Part shown: positions 52,701 to 64,000 of the stretch, one piece after another
Layout of the letters: each line of letters starts with the position of its first letter
Numbering within the stretch: the stretch's first letter is position 1
Source of the DNA: Rhodamnia argentea
Taxonomy: Eukaryota > Streptophyta > Magnoliopsida > Myrtales > Myrtaceae
Direction: 5' to 3'
DNA length: 64,000 nucleotides
Assembly (NCBI RefSeq): GCF_020921035.1
Contig: NC_063152.1
Location: 33,028,494 to 33,092,493, forward strand
Position numbers and translations under genes: made by a program
The notes under the pieces: model-generated
Database searches by the model: none
Seen by the model: only the letters and a program-made list of their open reading frames with translations
Told to the model about the DNA's origin: nothing

Positions 52701-54540
52701 ATGGCCTCTAAGAGGGAAATTTTTGACCTTTCAGGGCCCTTATACCTCACCTGCATTGACTGGTAAGACCTTCAGATTATCTTTTGTCATTGAACAAAAC
52801 ACCTAAGTCATACGTTTTGTGTTTCCATCATGTCTTGTCAAAATTCCTAGAGGGTTTCCTTCACCTTTGTCTCAATTATTTGGTGATGGATAATTTTTGT
52901 GTCGTACCCGAATTTTGAACATGCAAAAGTAAGCACTGTTCTAGCTGTTCAACTTTTCCATAACTTAACATGGATTAGCGAGGTTAATAGTACGAGAAAA
53001 AACCGACTAAGAATGTGCATCTGTGGTGTAACTTCCATCTACATTTGTATTTAATGCTTTCTTAACTGACGAAATTCCCTAATGTGCCACGGGTGCTCAT
53101 CTCCCCTTGGAATTCATTTAAGCTGGGGACGCATATCTCCGGTTACTTCATCATAGAGTTTTGCAGATACTAAGCCAAAAAGGAGGAATTTTGCTAGATA
53201 GGTGACATTTATATGTCATAGGCTGTTATTGCTAAGTGTTGATTTGCCTGCACATGAGCCACATATTGTAACTTTGTCCTGCGCGGTTGCCATGTAACAC
53301 TCTATTGGTTCATGGACACATCCAATTCATAGTTTTTGGACAGAAGCAGCATGTGCGGGGTGCCAACTCTCGTTCTGCACCAAGTTCAGACTGCATGAGA
53401 AGCCTTTTTGAAAATATGACATTTAAAACTTCTCTCAAATCAATGTTTAGCTCTCGAGTTTCTTTTTCTTTTCTCATGAAACGATGATATGAGTATTTAG
53501 AATAGTATAGCTACAGATTTTCTTATCAGGATACATATTGATGAAAATAACATTCTTTGGACTACTAATATAGGAATAATGCACATCATCAGAGGTCGGT
53601 TGCTGCTTGTTTGGTCCAAGGTGTCTATATCTTAGAGCGGGACCGCCAGGCGAAACGTGAAGGACCCCAGGCTCTTGCTCCTCCTTGGTGGGGGTTTTTC
53701 AATTTTCAATTGCTGCGCGTACTCGTAGACAACAAAGACTCTTCTATCTTCGGTGCCATCTTTGAGTATAAGCCTCCATCACCCTCAGGTGGTTGCTCAG
53801 CAGATGGACCACATTTCGTGGTCGCCTTCCGAGGCACCGTGACCAAGAAAGAATCGATCTCTCAAGATATTATGCTGGATCTTCACTTGATCCAGCATGG
53901 GCTCCACTCGACGCCTCGCTTTGAGACTGCCATGCAAGCGGTCCGAAACATGGTTGCAACTGCCGGCGATTCTAGGGTCTGGTTAGCTGGTCACTCCCTG
54001 GGGTCTGCCATTGCTATGCTAGCCGGAAAGAACATGGCCAAAACGGGATCGTTTCTCGAGTCTTTCCTCTTCAACCCGCCTTTTGTGTCTGCCCCGATTG
54101 AGAAGATCAAGAACAAGACAGTGAAGCACGCTATTCGCTTCGCCACCAGCATGGTCACGGCCGGACTCACGTTAGCCATTAAGGCTCCGCAACTCAGGGA
54201 TCAATCCGCCGAATCTTTTGCAGCTTTGGCTGCTTGGGTCCCTCAACTGTATGTCCACGCGGCTGACCCTGTCTGCTCGGAATACATTGGCTATTTTGAG
54301 CACCGAAATAAGATGCAAGAGATCGGAGCAGGAGCTGTCGAGAAGTTAGCTACTCAGCATTCTTTGGGATCGCTGTTCATGAGCGCGTTGGGGAAGCAGG
54401 CAGAGCCTTTGCACCTAATCCCGTCGGCAAATCTAATGATCAATTTAAATCCGTTGCCGGAGTTCAAGAGGGCACATGGTGTTCATCAATGGTGGGGACA
54501 TGACCTGAACCTGCAGTCCAAAGTTTACATGTACAGTTAG
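52701..54540 (+). CDS. class 3 lipase-like alpha/beta hydrolase (At4g10955 type)
   Basis: Two exons, 52701-52762 and 53574-54540, give 342 residues. Exon 1 encodes MASKREIFDLSGPLYLTCID and splices into W-NNAHHQRSVAACLVQGVY, which is the usual opening of this plant family. A long hydrolase body follows: FVVAFRGTV (oxyanion side), the nucleophile elbow GHSLGSA with Ser at about residue 162, FNPPFVSAP, YVHAADPVCSEYIGYF carrying a likely catalytic Asp, and a late HGVHQWWGHDL region with the candidate His. Fungal lipase class 3 fold enzymes hydrolyse acyl esters. Databases often label this group GDSL esterase/lipase, but the sequence shows GxSxG, not a GDSL block. No signal peptide or membrane segment is evident. 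Substrate unknown. Confidence 0.9.
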
Positions 54541-56223
54541 TATTGGTGGTATTGGTGGACTATTTAATGTTGTGCGTGCATTTTTATCTACTGGTGTGAC
54601 AGAACTTCCGCAAAGCCTTCAATAGGCAGTTGTTTGCTGTCCCTGTGCCGAGTTTTGTGTCTGCTGATCACTGTAATTTGGACCTGTAGAGATGCTAGAT
54701 TGAGTTCTATGGCACATCTTCTTTTTGGTGTCGAAACTGGAAAGAGTACTGCATTTCATATGGGGTTTCCTCAAACTTTGGCTCCTGCACTCAGGACACA
54801 GTTTAGTCCACCAATAATGGAAATACGTCAAACTGCTCAAGTGATCCCTAAAGAGTACATCAACAATCCAAAATATACCGTCAGTGTGGAAGTGGCAGGT
54901 CGGTTTTTCGTTATAGAGAGTCCTCTTGTCATTTTTCAATTTGGAGATTGAAGCAGTGTTTTCTACCTCTTTGTGGTTGTGAATACACAAAGTCTTCATC
55001 TTCTTTATGGAATTGTCGTGGTGCTAAAACCACCATTTTACAGCATAAGTCCCATCTAATTTAGAACTTTAAGACTGGTTGGGTGACCATGGTTGCTTTT
55101 TTCACCAGATGGAAAGCCCTTTTCTTCACTTTCTTCCAATGCAAATCAAGTGATTAACAACTCTAATAGAAAACAGTTTTGTTAAAACAGCACAAAAACG
55201 ACAGCATCTAATTCAGGAACTTTCCATTTGGTGAGAAAGCTTGAGGCCGTCGTCAAGGGCCGGGGAGCAAGCATTTAGGTTTCATGCCCAAAGATAGAGT
55301 TTTTAGTTCAACCGCCGCTATCTAGTCATATTTTAAAAATGATTTTCGATTTCTTAAAAAAGAAATCATTTTTCTGAATTTAAACATAAAATCATGTTGA
55401 CTAGGAAAGCATTTTCCGTTGACTCGTTTTCCTAAGTGATCTAAACGCCGAAAAATGAGAAAAATATTTCCTGCGAGGCGAGTGTTGCCTATTTGAGTCC
55501 TTATTTCTCTTCATTTGATTTTTAATATATTCCACTTTTGAAATGTCAAGAGGTCGATAATTTATAAATTATGTTAAAGAAAGAAGATGAAAAAGGGTAC
55601 GGTAGTTTTTCCGGTCAATTTTTAAGCTTTAGCATCACTTTTCCTCTACAATTTTGACAATGAAAAGTACTAAAATTTATAAAGCTGTCCAAAAATATAT
55701 CATATTCTGCGTGCCGATTTTTATATATTGTGAAACAATTTATGTTAATCATTGTTCATTAAGTAAATACTATGAAATTCATACGTTAAATATTTTTTTT
55801 TAACTGAAGCATAAGTCCTAAATGTGAAAATAACTCTTTTTTTTTTTCTGTATTTTGCATTTATTACGGCTACAATATCGAGAAAGGAAAATAAAAGGAA
55901 AAATGAAAAAGGAGTTTCTCTTTCCTTCGTTTTGGCCCCTTTTTGAGGCGAGGAAATTCGGTTCGCGTTGAGCCGTCTTCTCCTTCGGACCCTTCTCTCT
56001 TCCACTGCCATCTCCACTTCCGGCGATCATTTGATGCGATTCTCTGAAGTTCGGCCTCGCATTCTTCCCCAGTTCCAAGCTTTTCTCTTCGAATTCTGAT
56101 CAGCTTTGGAGCATTGTTGGAGCTGAATTCCTTGAATTTTCTCCGCTCCAATCTCGTTTCCGATTCGAATCGTCGTCTCAACTTCGTGCGCGAGCCTTCA
56201 AGACATTGATTTTGTCTACCCCC
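54541..56223. other. spacer and leader of the RING/PHD gene
   Basis: The lipase 3' UTR is followed by AT-rich DNA. Mirror-image open frames at 54619-54999 and 54634-54951 have no recognisable motif. From about 55930 the DNA becomes mixed C/T-rich and probably contains the 5' leader of the next gene. Minus-strand frames at 55745-56181 are antisense to this leader and rejected. Confidence 0.35.
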
Positions 56224-59200
56224 ATGTCGTTGTTTGACGATATGGAGCTGGGTTTGGCCACGCCAGCTATGTCGGACGAAGAGATTCTAGAAGCTGACCT
56301 CATTACTGTAAGTTTTATTGCTTCGTGTGATGGTCTTATTTGGTTCTGGTGAGTGAATGTTTACCAAGAAGAATCAGTTGAGTCGAGAAAATGGTCTCTT
56401 CTGGGCTGCTTCACGGTGTGGTCTGGTGGTGGCAATGAATATCTCTTTTGGAATGTGAAATGGCGATGATACGCGAGTCGATTCTTGCGAAGAATGAATG
56501 CTGCTTTTCTTATAGGAATTAACTCCTCGAGAATTTTTCATCACCATGGTTTTTTTTTGGAAATTTATTTCTGGACGAAATTTGGGAATTGGAATGACCT
56601 TGGGAGTGTTGTCCGGTAGAGAGTGTAAGGTCGAGGAGACTATAAGGAGTAATGGCTCCTTCTTTTAAATGTGAAGTTGATTATTTCATTGATTTGTGGA
56701 ACTTAACAAAGGACCTTGTCAACGAATTTAAGGTTTCATATATCTGATTCTACTTGTGTTTATATCATCCTTGTCAAATATATGAACTTTACGGAATCTT
56801 TCCTTCGTGCTCAACATATGATCGTATAGGTAAAGAATTGAGGTTAGCCTTGTGATGCTTTGATTTTTCTGTAACTGAGTAGTTTTATAATTTTTTGTAC
56901 ACGCAGGACACTGCTAATTTTGAGGGTGAGAGATGTGGTCTATGCATGGATCTTATCATCGACAGAGGGGTCTTAGACTGCTGCCAGCACTGGTAACACT
57001 TCTTCACAATGCGCTTTAGCGTCTTAATAAACCTGCTTTTTTAAAAGGAAGGAACAAACATGGTAGAATGATTAGAACTGTTGCTATTCTGCTGAGGCAT
57101 TGCCATTAAAGCCATCTTGCTTATTAAGTTTTTATGTGACATATACTATTTGACACATATATGTGGACATAGGAATGAGCTTACTTTTAAGCATCTTCAA
57201 TCTTTTAGTTTTAGTTATGTTCTTCAATGCAATACTGTTTTGAGTTTAACATGATGAATCTGTTGGATTTTCAGGTTCTGCTTTACATGTATTGATAATT
57301 GGGCTACCATCACCAATCTTTGTCCACTTTGTCAAAGTGAATTTCAGTTGATCACTTGTGTTCCTGTGAGTGACACTGAAGCCTCAAACTATAGCCTTTT
57401 CTTTTTTCCAATTTATGCTACACTGTCTGTGTGTGTGATTATGCGTAATATAAGATTAAATACTGGCTTTAATTGAACCTGAAGGTATATGATACTGTTG
57501 GAAGCAACAAATTTGAAGAGGAGCAAGGCTCAAGGTACTTTAATATGTCTCTTGTCACTGTAATGTTCCATATGATCTCAGTTTTTCATTTCATCATTCG
57601 CCATTCTGTTACTAGAGAAAGATATTTTTTTGGAATTACTGATGATTAGAGTGTCAATAAAATTGAGAGTGTTGAAATTCGAGTAAATCCTTTGGGATCT
57701 TTTCTCAATCAAAGATTATGCAGCAACAACTAATGTTCTATTTTTCTTGTCTCTTCCTATTTTAATAATGCAGGGAAGACGATTGGTGCGTTGAAGGAAA
57801 GAATAATACTCTGTCTTTTCCATCATACTACATTGATGAAAATGTAATTATCCTTTATGTGAAATAATTTCATGATTTCGGCCCTACATTTCTTCCTTTT
57901 TAGGCTTCTAAATGTTAATCAACCTGCTGAAGAAGACAATTACACCTCCAAGGTCGACTCATGTATGTTACAAATAGAGTGGCAGAACTTAAAACGGGGT
58001 TGGCTTAGTCTTGGTACATCCATACTGGTCCAGGGGTCTTGGAAATGTGTCCTACCTTCCTCTTCCCCCTTGGGTAGTTGAATGATTCTGATCATACCTG
58101 AAATTTGACATTTTGCATTAGCACAATCACAATATGAAGATGTTAGAGTCGAGATCGTTTAAATAGTCACTAGATGGAATTTCACGTCTCAACTTTGTCT
58201 TTGGTTTGCGTTTTTATCTTCTCATAATGCGTCCTTATGAAAATGGCATTTTTCTAGGCAGTTGTCTGCTTGGATGGAGATGACTGCAAAGTTCGCAGTG
58301 GATCAGCAAGTGCTGAGGGTGATTCTTATCTCGATACATCGATTGCTTGCGATTCGTGTGACATATGGTAAAGGAAATAAACATTGCCAGTTTGATTTGT
58401 ATTGTAAATACAAATTGGTATATTCATAACATTATACAGATTAATAGGGAGGTCTCCATTCTCTTTATAACAGAATTAATATACATTAGATCCAATTTGA
58501 CTTTTGCTGAGGGTGTCTTAATTTTGACAATGATGTATGCTTTGCTATTCATAGTGCATGCTTAACTAACTGAAGAGAGAGAATCAGATTAGAAGCTGTT
58601 GTGGTATGAGGCGTAGTAAAATTTCTAAAGTATGAAACATCTTACAGCAAATACTTGTCTTCTAGAAACTGACGTGCATGTTTGATCAATTTTGGATTTT
58701 TCCCCTTGTTATTTTGTTTCTTCATTTGTTTTCTTAGAGCACAATTTTCCTTTGATTTATTAATTTGTCCGTTACTAACTGTATCTTCGACTTGCATCGA
58801 AATAGGTATCATGCTTCCTGTGTAGGATTTGATCCCGAGGGCACATCAGAGAATACATGGTTATGCCCCAGGTTTGTGCAAGAGTTGTTTTCCTCATCGA
58901 TCATAGTGCATTTGCCACTTTGCTTCATCTTCAGTGATGGTTTTGGTTCCAAGGCACAATTTAATAGAATGTTGCCAGGAGTTCATCTTATATTTGCATT
59001 TTTTTGTTCGTTTGCAAAGTAATGGAAAGTTGTACAGGCTAAATGAATTACCCAAGCAGAGTACTTTGGTAAGAACTGTAAGTTTCATGTCCTGTTTATG
59101 AAATTTTATTGACTTTGTACACTCTTGGAAATTTGTTGGGCTGAGAAGCATGGGTTGGCGAACGGTCCAACCCTTGATGTTAAAAGAGCATTCTTAGAAT

Positions 59201-62200
59201 AAATAGTTAGCTGACCAAATTTCCATATAAACCTTATTTTCCTTCCACCTCTTTTATTTTCTATTTCATTGGGGTTTATCTGCAGATGCGTGGCTCATCA
59301 AATGCAGAATGATCTTAGTTTAGCTTCATTACAAGAGTCTGGCAACATTTGGTGCCCCGGAAATGTGGGTCGTGACTATATGGTAGACGATGCCTTGTGT
59401 GGGAAAGTGTCTGTAGCTGTTGCTGATGCTGGAGAGACAGCTATAGTTGTTTCCATGGTTCAGAGAGATCTGCAGATTGAAATGCCAAATGAGAATCCAT
59501 TGAATGTTGAAGTTGATGAGGCCATAAGAAGGGAAAGCATGGCATTAGTTGCTGATGCCAATATCAGAAAGGTGGAAACTGAAACAGTGGAAAATAGAGC
59601 TACTGATCCCGAACCAGCGACACAAAATGTGGTCCTGTCCTTATCACAGGATACCTGCTCTGTTATACCACCCGCTTCCTGTGCTTTCAGTGAATTGAAG
59701 CCTAACAATGATGAGAATGCAGCTAATGAACTGAGTACTAGTGGCTGTCAAGATGTTATTGGCAAGTTGTTTAGCAAATCCAACCTTGGAATGAAGACAT
59801 CTGAATGTATAGTTTCGGTTTTCACCTTGTTCTTTCTATTGGCTCTTTCTCACCCAGTAATTTCAAGAGTAGAAGTACAATCGATGTCTTCTCTCTCTCC
59901 CTCTGTAGGGCAAAACACTGATGGGACAAAGATTGAAACAGATGATGCAACTAATAATCAAACTGGTCAAGATTTTTCCCAGACGACTGTTATGGAAGAT
60001 TCTACCTTAGATGGTACGGAAAGTTTGTCTCCTTTAGGGCTTTTGAGGATTGTTTTTAGAGTTTCTCATTATTGATTTGTTTTCAGCAAATAATACTGCA
60101 CCTGATGCTGAAAAAGTTCCTGCAATACAGACTTGTGCAAAGAGAAAGCATACGAGTTCCCGGTAATTTCCCACAATATCTGTATTGTTCTAGGTGGCAC
60201 TTGGGGCTCATTTTCTTATGATGCTTATTTTTCGATCCTGTTCAGTGTCCATGTACTCTCTCTCGTTCTCTCTCTCTCTCTCTCTCTCTCATGGTTAAAT
60301 TCGCCATTCTGCTGTCCATTATTTGTAGTGTGTCGCCTTCCTTTCACTAACACGGCTACTTGCTGACAAATTATTTGCGATATGTAATGGGAAAAGAACT
60401 TTTCTTGGTATAGGGAGTGCCTGCCTTTAAGAGGACAAACAGTCCGATCAGTTTATCTTTATTCAAAATGTCATTTCAGATTTTTCCCTTGTGGTATTAT
60501 TGTCACTCGCCAGTTAGAAAGTTCTAGGAATGCATAATCGGGTACTTTGTTTATTAGTTGCATGTCAGTTATCGATATCATTACTTAAGAGACCATCATT
60601 GTGGCATGAAAAATGGAGATTCTAACTTCAAGTTACTTTTCTGTAATTTTTGGGCACTATCTTCTTAGTGTTGCCATGCATGTGATTGGTGATACTGCAG
60701 TACCCAAAGCAGAGATAAAGACTGAAGTTGTCCCAAAGAAAAGGAGGTTGGAAGAGAATGTTGAAGTTGATTGCTTCGAGGACCAGACTGACACATTAGT
60801 TTCTGATGATACCAAAAAAAGCACCATCCTTGCGGATGTAGCGGATAAATTCAGTAACAATCAAGAAACACCTCCAGATATAATGAATATAGTTAAGGGA
60901 ACGGGACGAAAGTCCTCTGCCACTGATAAAACTTCAGCAAGAGGAGAAAATGCAGGTGGTTTGCGGATCAAGAAGATCATGAGGACAGCTGGTAAGGACG
61001 AGGAAAAATCAATCTTGGTCCAGAAACTAAGAAAAGAAATAAGAGAAGCTGTTCAAAATAAATCCTCAAAAGATCTTGAGGAAAATCTTGTTGATGCTAA
61101 ACTTCTTGCTGCCTTTAGAGCCGTGATTGCCGGCCCTAGAGTTGAACCTGTTGAAAAATTAACACCTTTGGCTGTCAAGGCAAAGAAGTCACTGTTGCAG
61201 AAGGGAAAAGTACGCGAAAGTTTGACAAAGAAAATATATGGATCATCTAATGGGAGAAGAAAACGTGCATGGGACCGTGATTGTGAGGTCGAATTTTGGA
61301 AGTATCGTTGCATGAGAGCAACTAAGCCTGAGAAGATTGAGACCCTGAAGTCAGTCCTTGGTCTCCTTAGAGGGAATTCAACAAATTTGGAGATCATGCA
61401 GGAGCCTGATCAGCCCTCTTCAGATTCTATCCTTTCTAGGTTGTATTTAGCAGATACTTCTGTGTTACCTCGAAAGGATGACATAAAGCCTCTCTCTTAT
61501 CTTGAAGTCGATTCTGAGCAGAAAAAGGAGCAAATTATCCCTGGGGGGAGGAGTGTGGATCATGGTATTAAAGGGCCAAGCTCAAAACACAATGCTCCAG
61601 TTTCCAAAGTACCTGCTAGACGCCCAGAAGGATCATCAGTTTCCCATTTGAATAGTTCAAATTGTGGTAAAGGGAAGGACATGGTTAGTAAATCAGATGA
61701 TTTGAAGAGGGATAAAAGAAAGTGGGCCCTGGAGATTCTTGCTAGGAAAACTGCTTCTGCTGGTACAGGTGCTACTTCTGATGAACATGAAGACAACGCC
61801 ATTCTTAAAGGAAATTTCCCACTGTTGGTGCGTACAATCTTCTAGAGATTACTTTAAGTCGTGCTGTCTTTGCATAGATGCAACTGATTATGGAGTCATC
61901 TCTTTGTATTGAGCAGGCTCAACTACCAAAAGACATGAGACCAGTCTTGGCTTCTACTCGCCATAACAAAGTTCCTAAATCAGTAAGACAGGTATGCCCT
62001 GCCTAGTGCTGTGTCTTCATAGACAGACTAGACATAAACATATGGATGATTCTGTTTTTGTTAGTTTTCTTCTGTGAAACATATGGATAAGAAGAGGAAG
62101 GGTTTGGATTTGGAGATTTTTTCTTACCTTCGTCCCTAGACCAAACCACAGCGCCACTGACCTTTTGTCCTAACTCAAGGTTCTGCCACCGTATGTGATT

Positions 62201-64000
62201 CAGACATTCCGAGACCAAAGTGTTGAAGCTCTCTATTTAAGGATGGACAGAATAAGAGTTTCATGTTGGATGGTTACATCCTATTTTGGGTGTCCCCTAT
62301 ATAGAGATAATCTCTCACATGTTCTGTCGTATTGACGAGATCAAGTTGTGTGATCAATGGTGAGAATTTGAGCTCAACCTCCTTCATGATTATGTAAACC
62401 ACTGAAGGAATAGAGCCAGAAAAGAAATCTATATTTGACTGTTTCTGAATATGCTATCTTCTTAAAATATAAAATTCCACGATTACTAATTGGTCGTTTT
62501 AATTTTTTCTTTAATATGATAAGAGTAACATTCAATTTTCGATGAATTTACAACATCTATGGAGAAAGACTTGCTCGAGAGATGCATTCGTTCATCGCCA
62601 AACGTTCAAAGTGATTGATTGCTTTCTTAATATAGTCATGAAGGTTGTGTTATTTGTACTCTTTTAATCATGATTCTGGAGGTTGCCCAGCTTTTGAATC
62701 TCATAAATGGTTACTCTACAGAAACAGTTGTATCGTTTGACCGAGCACTTCTTGAGAAATGCAAATTTGCAAACATTATGTAGAACTGCAGAGACGGAGT
62801 TGGCTGTTGCAGATGCCATCAATATTGAAAGGGAAGTCGCAGATCGGTCAAACAGTAAGCTTGTGTATATAAATCTATGTTCTCAGGAGATAATGCACTG
62901 TGCAGAAAATAGCAAGTCCTCTGGAGCAATTGAACCCACTTCCCTGTCTCCTTTAGCTGTTCCTACTGAAAAACCAGAGCAAGGCACGGAAGAATACTCC
63001 GACCCAGAGGTTGAAGTAGCATTAAGAGCTGCTGGTCTTCTATCGGATTCTCCTCCAAATACTCCAAGTCTTACTATTGGAGTCCTGGGTGAGGAAAAGG
63101 TTCCCTCTGCAGAAGCTGGAGAAGAAGTGCATGATAATATTACCCAAGCGGGTTGTGATTCTGAGACAGACATTTATGGCGAGTTTGAGAATAACCTGGG
63201 GGATAAAGATGATTTTGGCAATGGTCCAGTGAAAGTCCCTGAGCAACCAGAAGAAGAAGAAGGTTTATCTAAGACGGAAGGGGTTTTTTTGTCTTCAAAT
63301 TCTGAAAATTTGGATCATGCTCTCGATTCCAAACCTTCTGAGGTTTCCTTGTCTGAATGTTGTGAATGTGCGAGCATCAGAACATCTCCTGAGGAGGATG
63401 TGGGCAATGAACCTAGTGATTCTCATAAATTTTCATGTGGTCATGTCGGGGAGCTGCCTTCAGTACGAGAATGTGAAGAATTATATGGTCCAGATAAAGA
63501 ACCCTTAATGAACAAACTTTCTGTAGGAGTAGGAGGGACAGAGTGTGACCTGACGGATAAAGAATCTCGAAATGGAATAGGAATTCCTGGAGATGTTAAG
63601 ACTTGCGAGCCCAGCCGGGAGGTAGAACAATCAGCTGGAGTCTTCACGCATCACAAGTCTTCTGGTGGAAAAAAATCTAGTAGTAAGCAAGAGGACAGGG
63701 AGAATCGTGACAGAGAGCGGTCTGATGATACCGAATCCATAAAGAGAAAGGTTGGTACCTAATGTGATTCATTCTTATACTTCTTGCATGAAATAATGTT
63801 CAAGGTTTCCATCCAACGCTTAAGGATTTGGGAACAACCGCAATACTAATGTATGGAAACCATCCCATTATAATGAGGTTCACTTACAACATAAAAAAGC
63901 GACAGTGTTTTAGGTTAGCCGTCCCTATTTCTTCAGAAGACTGTGTCACGTCACAATTGACTTTCTTTTCTCGTTTGTCGTAGCATGACATAAAAACAGA
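56224..64000 (+). CDS. large RING + PHD finger protein (3' end beyond the window)
   Basis: Exons: 56224-56307, 56907-56992, 57275-57365, 57485-57534, 57774-57843, 58258-58367, 58806-58871, 59286-59806, 59909-60013, 60087-60162, 60669-61827, 61917-61991, 62722-63750 and probably 63984 onward. In-phase joining gives at least 1174 residues. A C3HC4 RING occupies about 38-76 (C38, C41, C54, H56, C59, C62, C73, C76). A C4HC3 PHD finger occupies about 131-187 (C131, C137, C158, C161, H166, C169, C184, C187). The rest is acidic and Ser-rich, with basic patches (KRKHTSSR, VPKKRRLEEN) and a conserved-looking GRRKRAWDRDCEVEFWKYRC. The last exon seen ends in Lys/Arg/Asp/Glu-rich sequence. RING fingers usually give ubiquitin-ligase activity and PHD fingers read histone tails. 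RING followed by PHD recalls animal PHRF1 and, from memory, the Arabidopsis At4g10930/At4g10940 group. Nuclear role inferred. Confidence 0.88.

Overview
This is nuclear DNA from a flowering plant, most likely a core eudicot. The genes are split by GT-AG introns of 75 bp to 1.9 kb. Several 5' leaders are rich in CT microsatellites, there is a nuclear tRNA, and the gaps hold LTR retrotransposons, TRIM-like elements, MITEs and fold-back elements. The AT-rich fold-back sequences look like Myrtales (Eucalyptus-like) DNA to me, but that is an impression from memory.

Layout, left to right. 1-5.2 kb is repeat-derived: a diverged direct duplication, a fold-back element and an LTR-like fragment. 5.2-9.5 kb holds two convergent genes for organelle proteins: KGD4/MRPS36-like (+), a small subunit of the mitochondrial 2-oxoglutarate dehydrogenase complex, and NdhS/CRR31 (-), the ferredoxin-binding subunit of chloroplast NDH. 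A PH-domain gene (+) has its coding part at 13.7-15.8 kb, followed by an organelle-targeted nucleoside diphosphate kinase (+) at 18.0-20.7 kb. tRNA-Ala(CGC) lies at 21.4 kb, and UDP-glucose 4-epimerase (+) at 23.2-28.2 kb carries a TRIM-like element in one intron. 28.2-31.6 kb is gene-free. 31.6-41.0 kb is a young Ty3/gypsy element on the minus strand with nearly identical 1.44-kb LTRs, a target-site duplication and a scrambled coding region. DRP1A/phragmoplastin-type dynamin (+) follows at 42.5-49.6 kb, a class 3 lipase of the At4g10955 type (+) at 52.7-54.5 kb, and a large RING+PHD protein (+) from 56.2 kb past the right edge.

The genes do not form a pathway. They cover organelle energy metabolism (KGD4, NdhS, NDPK), nucleotide-sugar supply for the wall (UGE), cell-plate and membrane fission (DRP1A), lipid hydrolysis, and a probable nuclear chromatin or ubiquitin factor. 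From memory, several neighbours match two paralogous blocks of Arabidopsis chromosome 4 (around At4g10930-At4g11010 and At4g23885-At4g23920), so the order looks ancestral.

I found no clearly new biological system. The best leads are in the gypsy element: integrase placed between gag and reverse transcriptase, and a 78-bp tandem array whose units keep a hairpin through a paired base change. A fold-back repeat family with GC-rich core hairpins is also notable. Intron-exon structures were built by hand from splice sites and reading phase and need transcript support.
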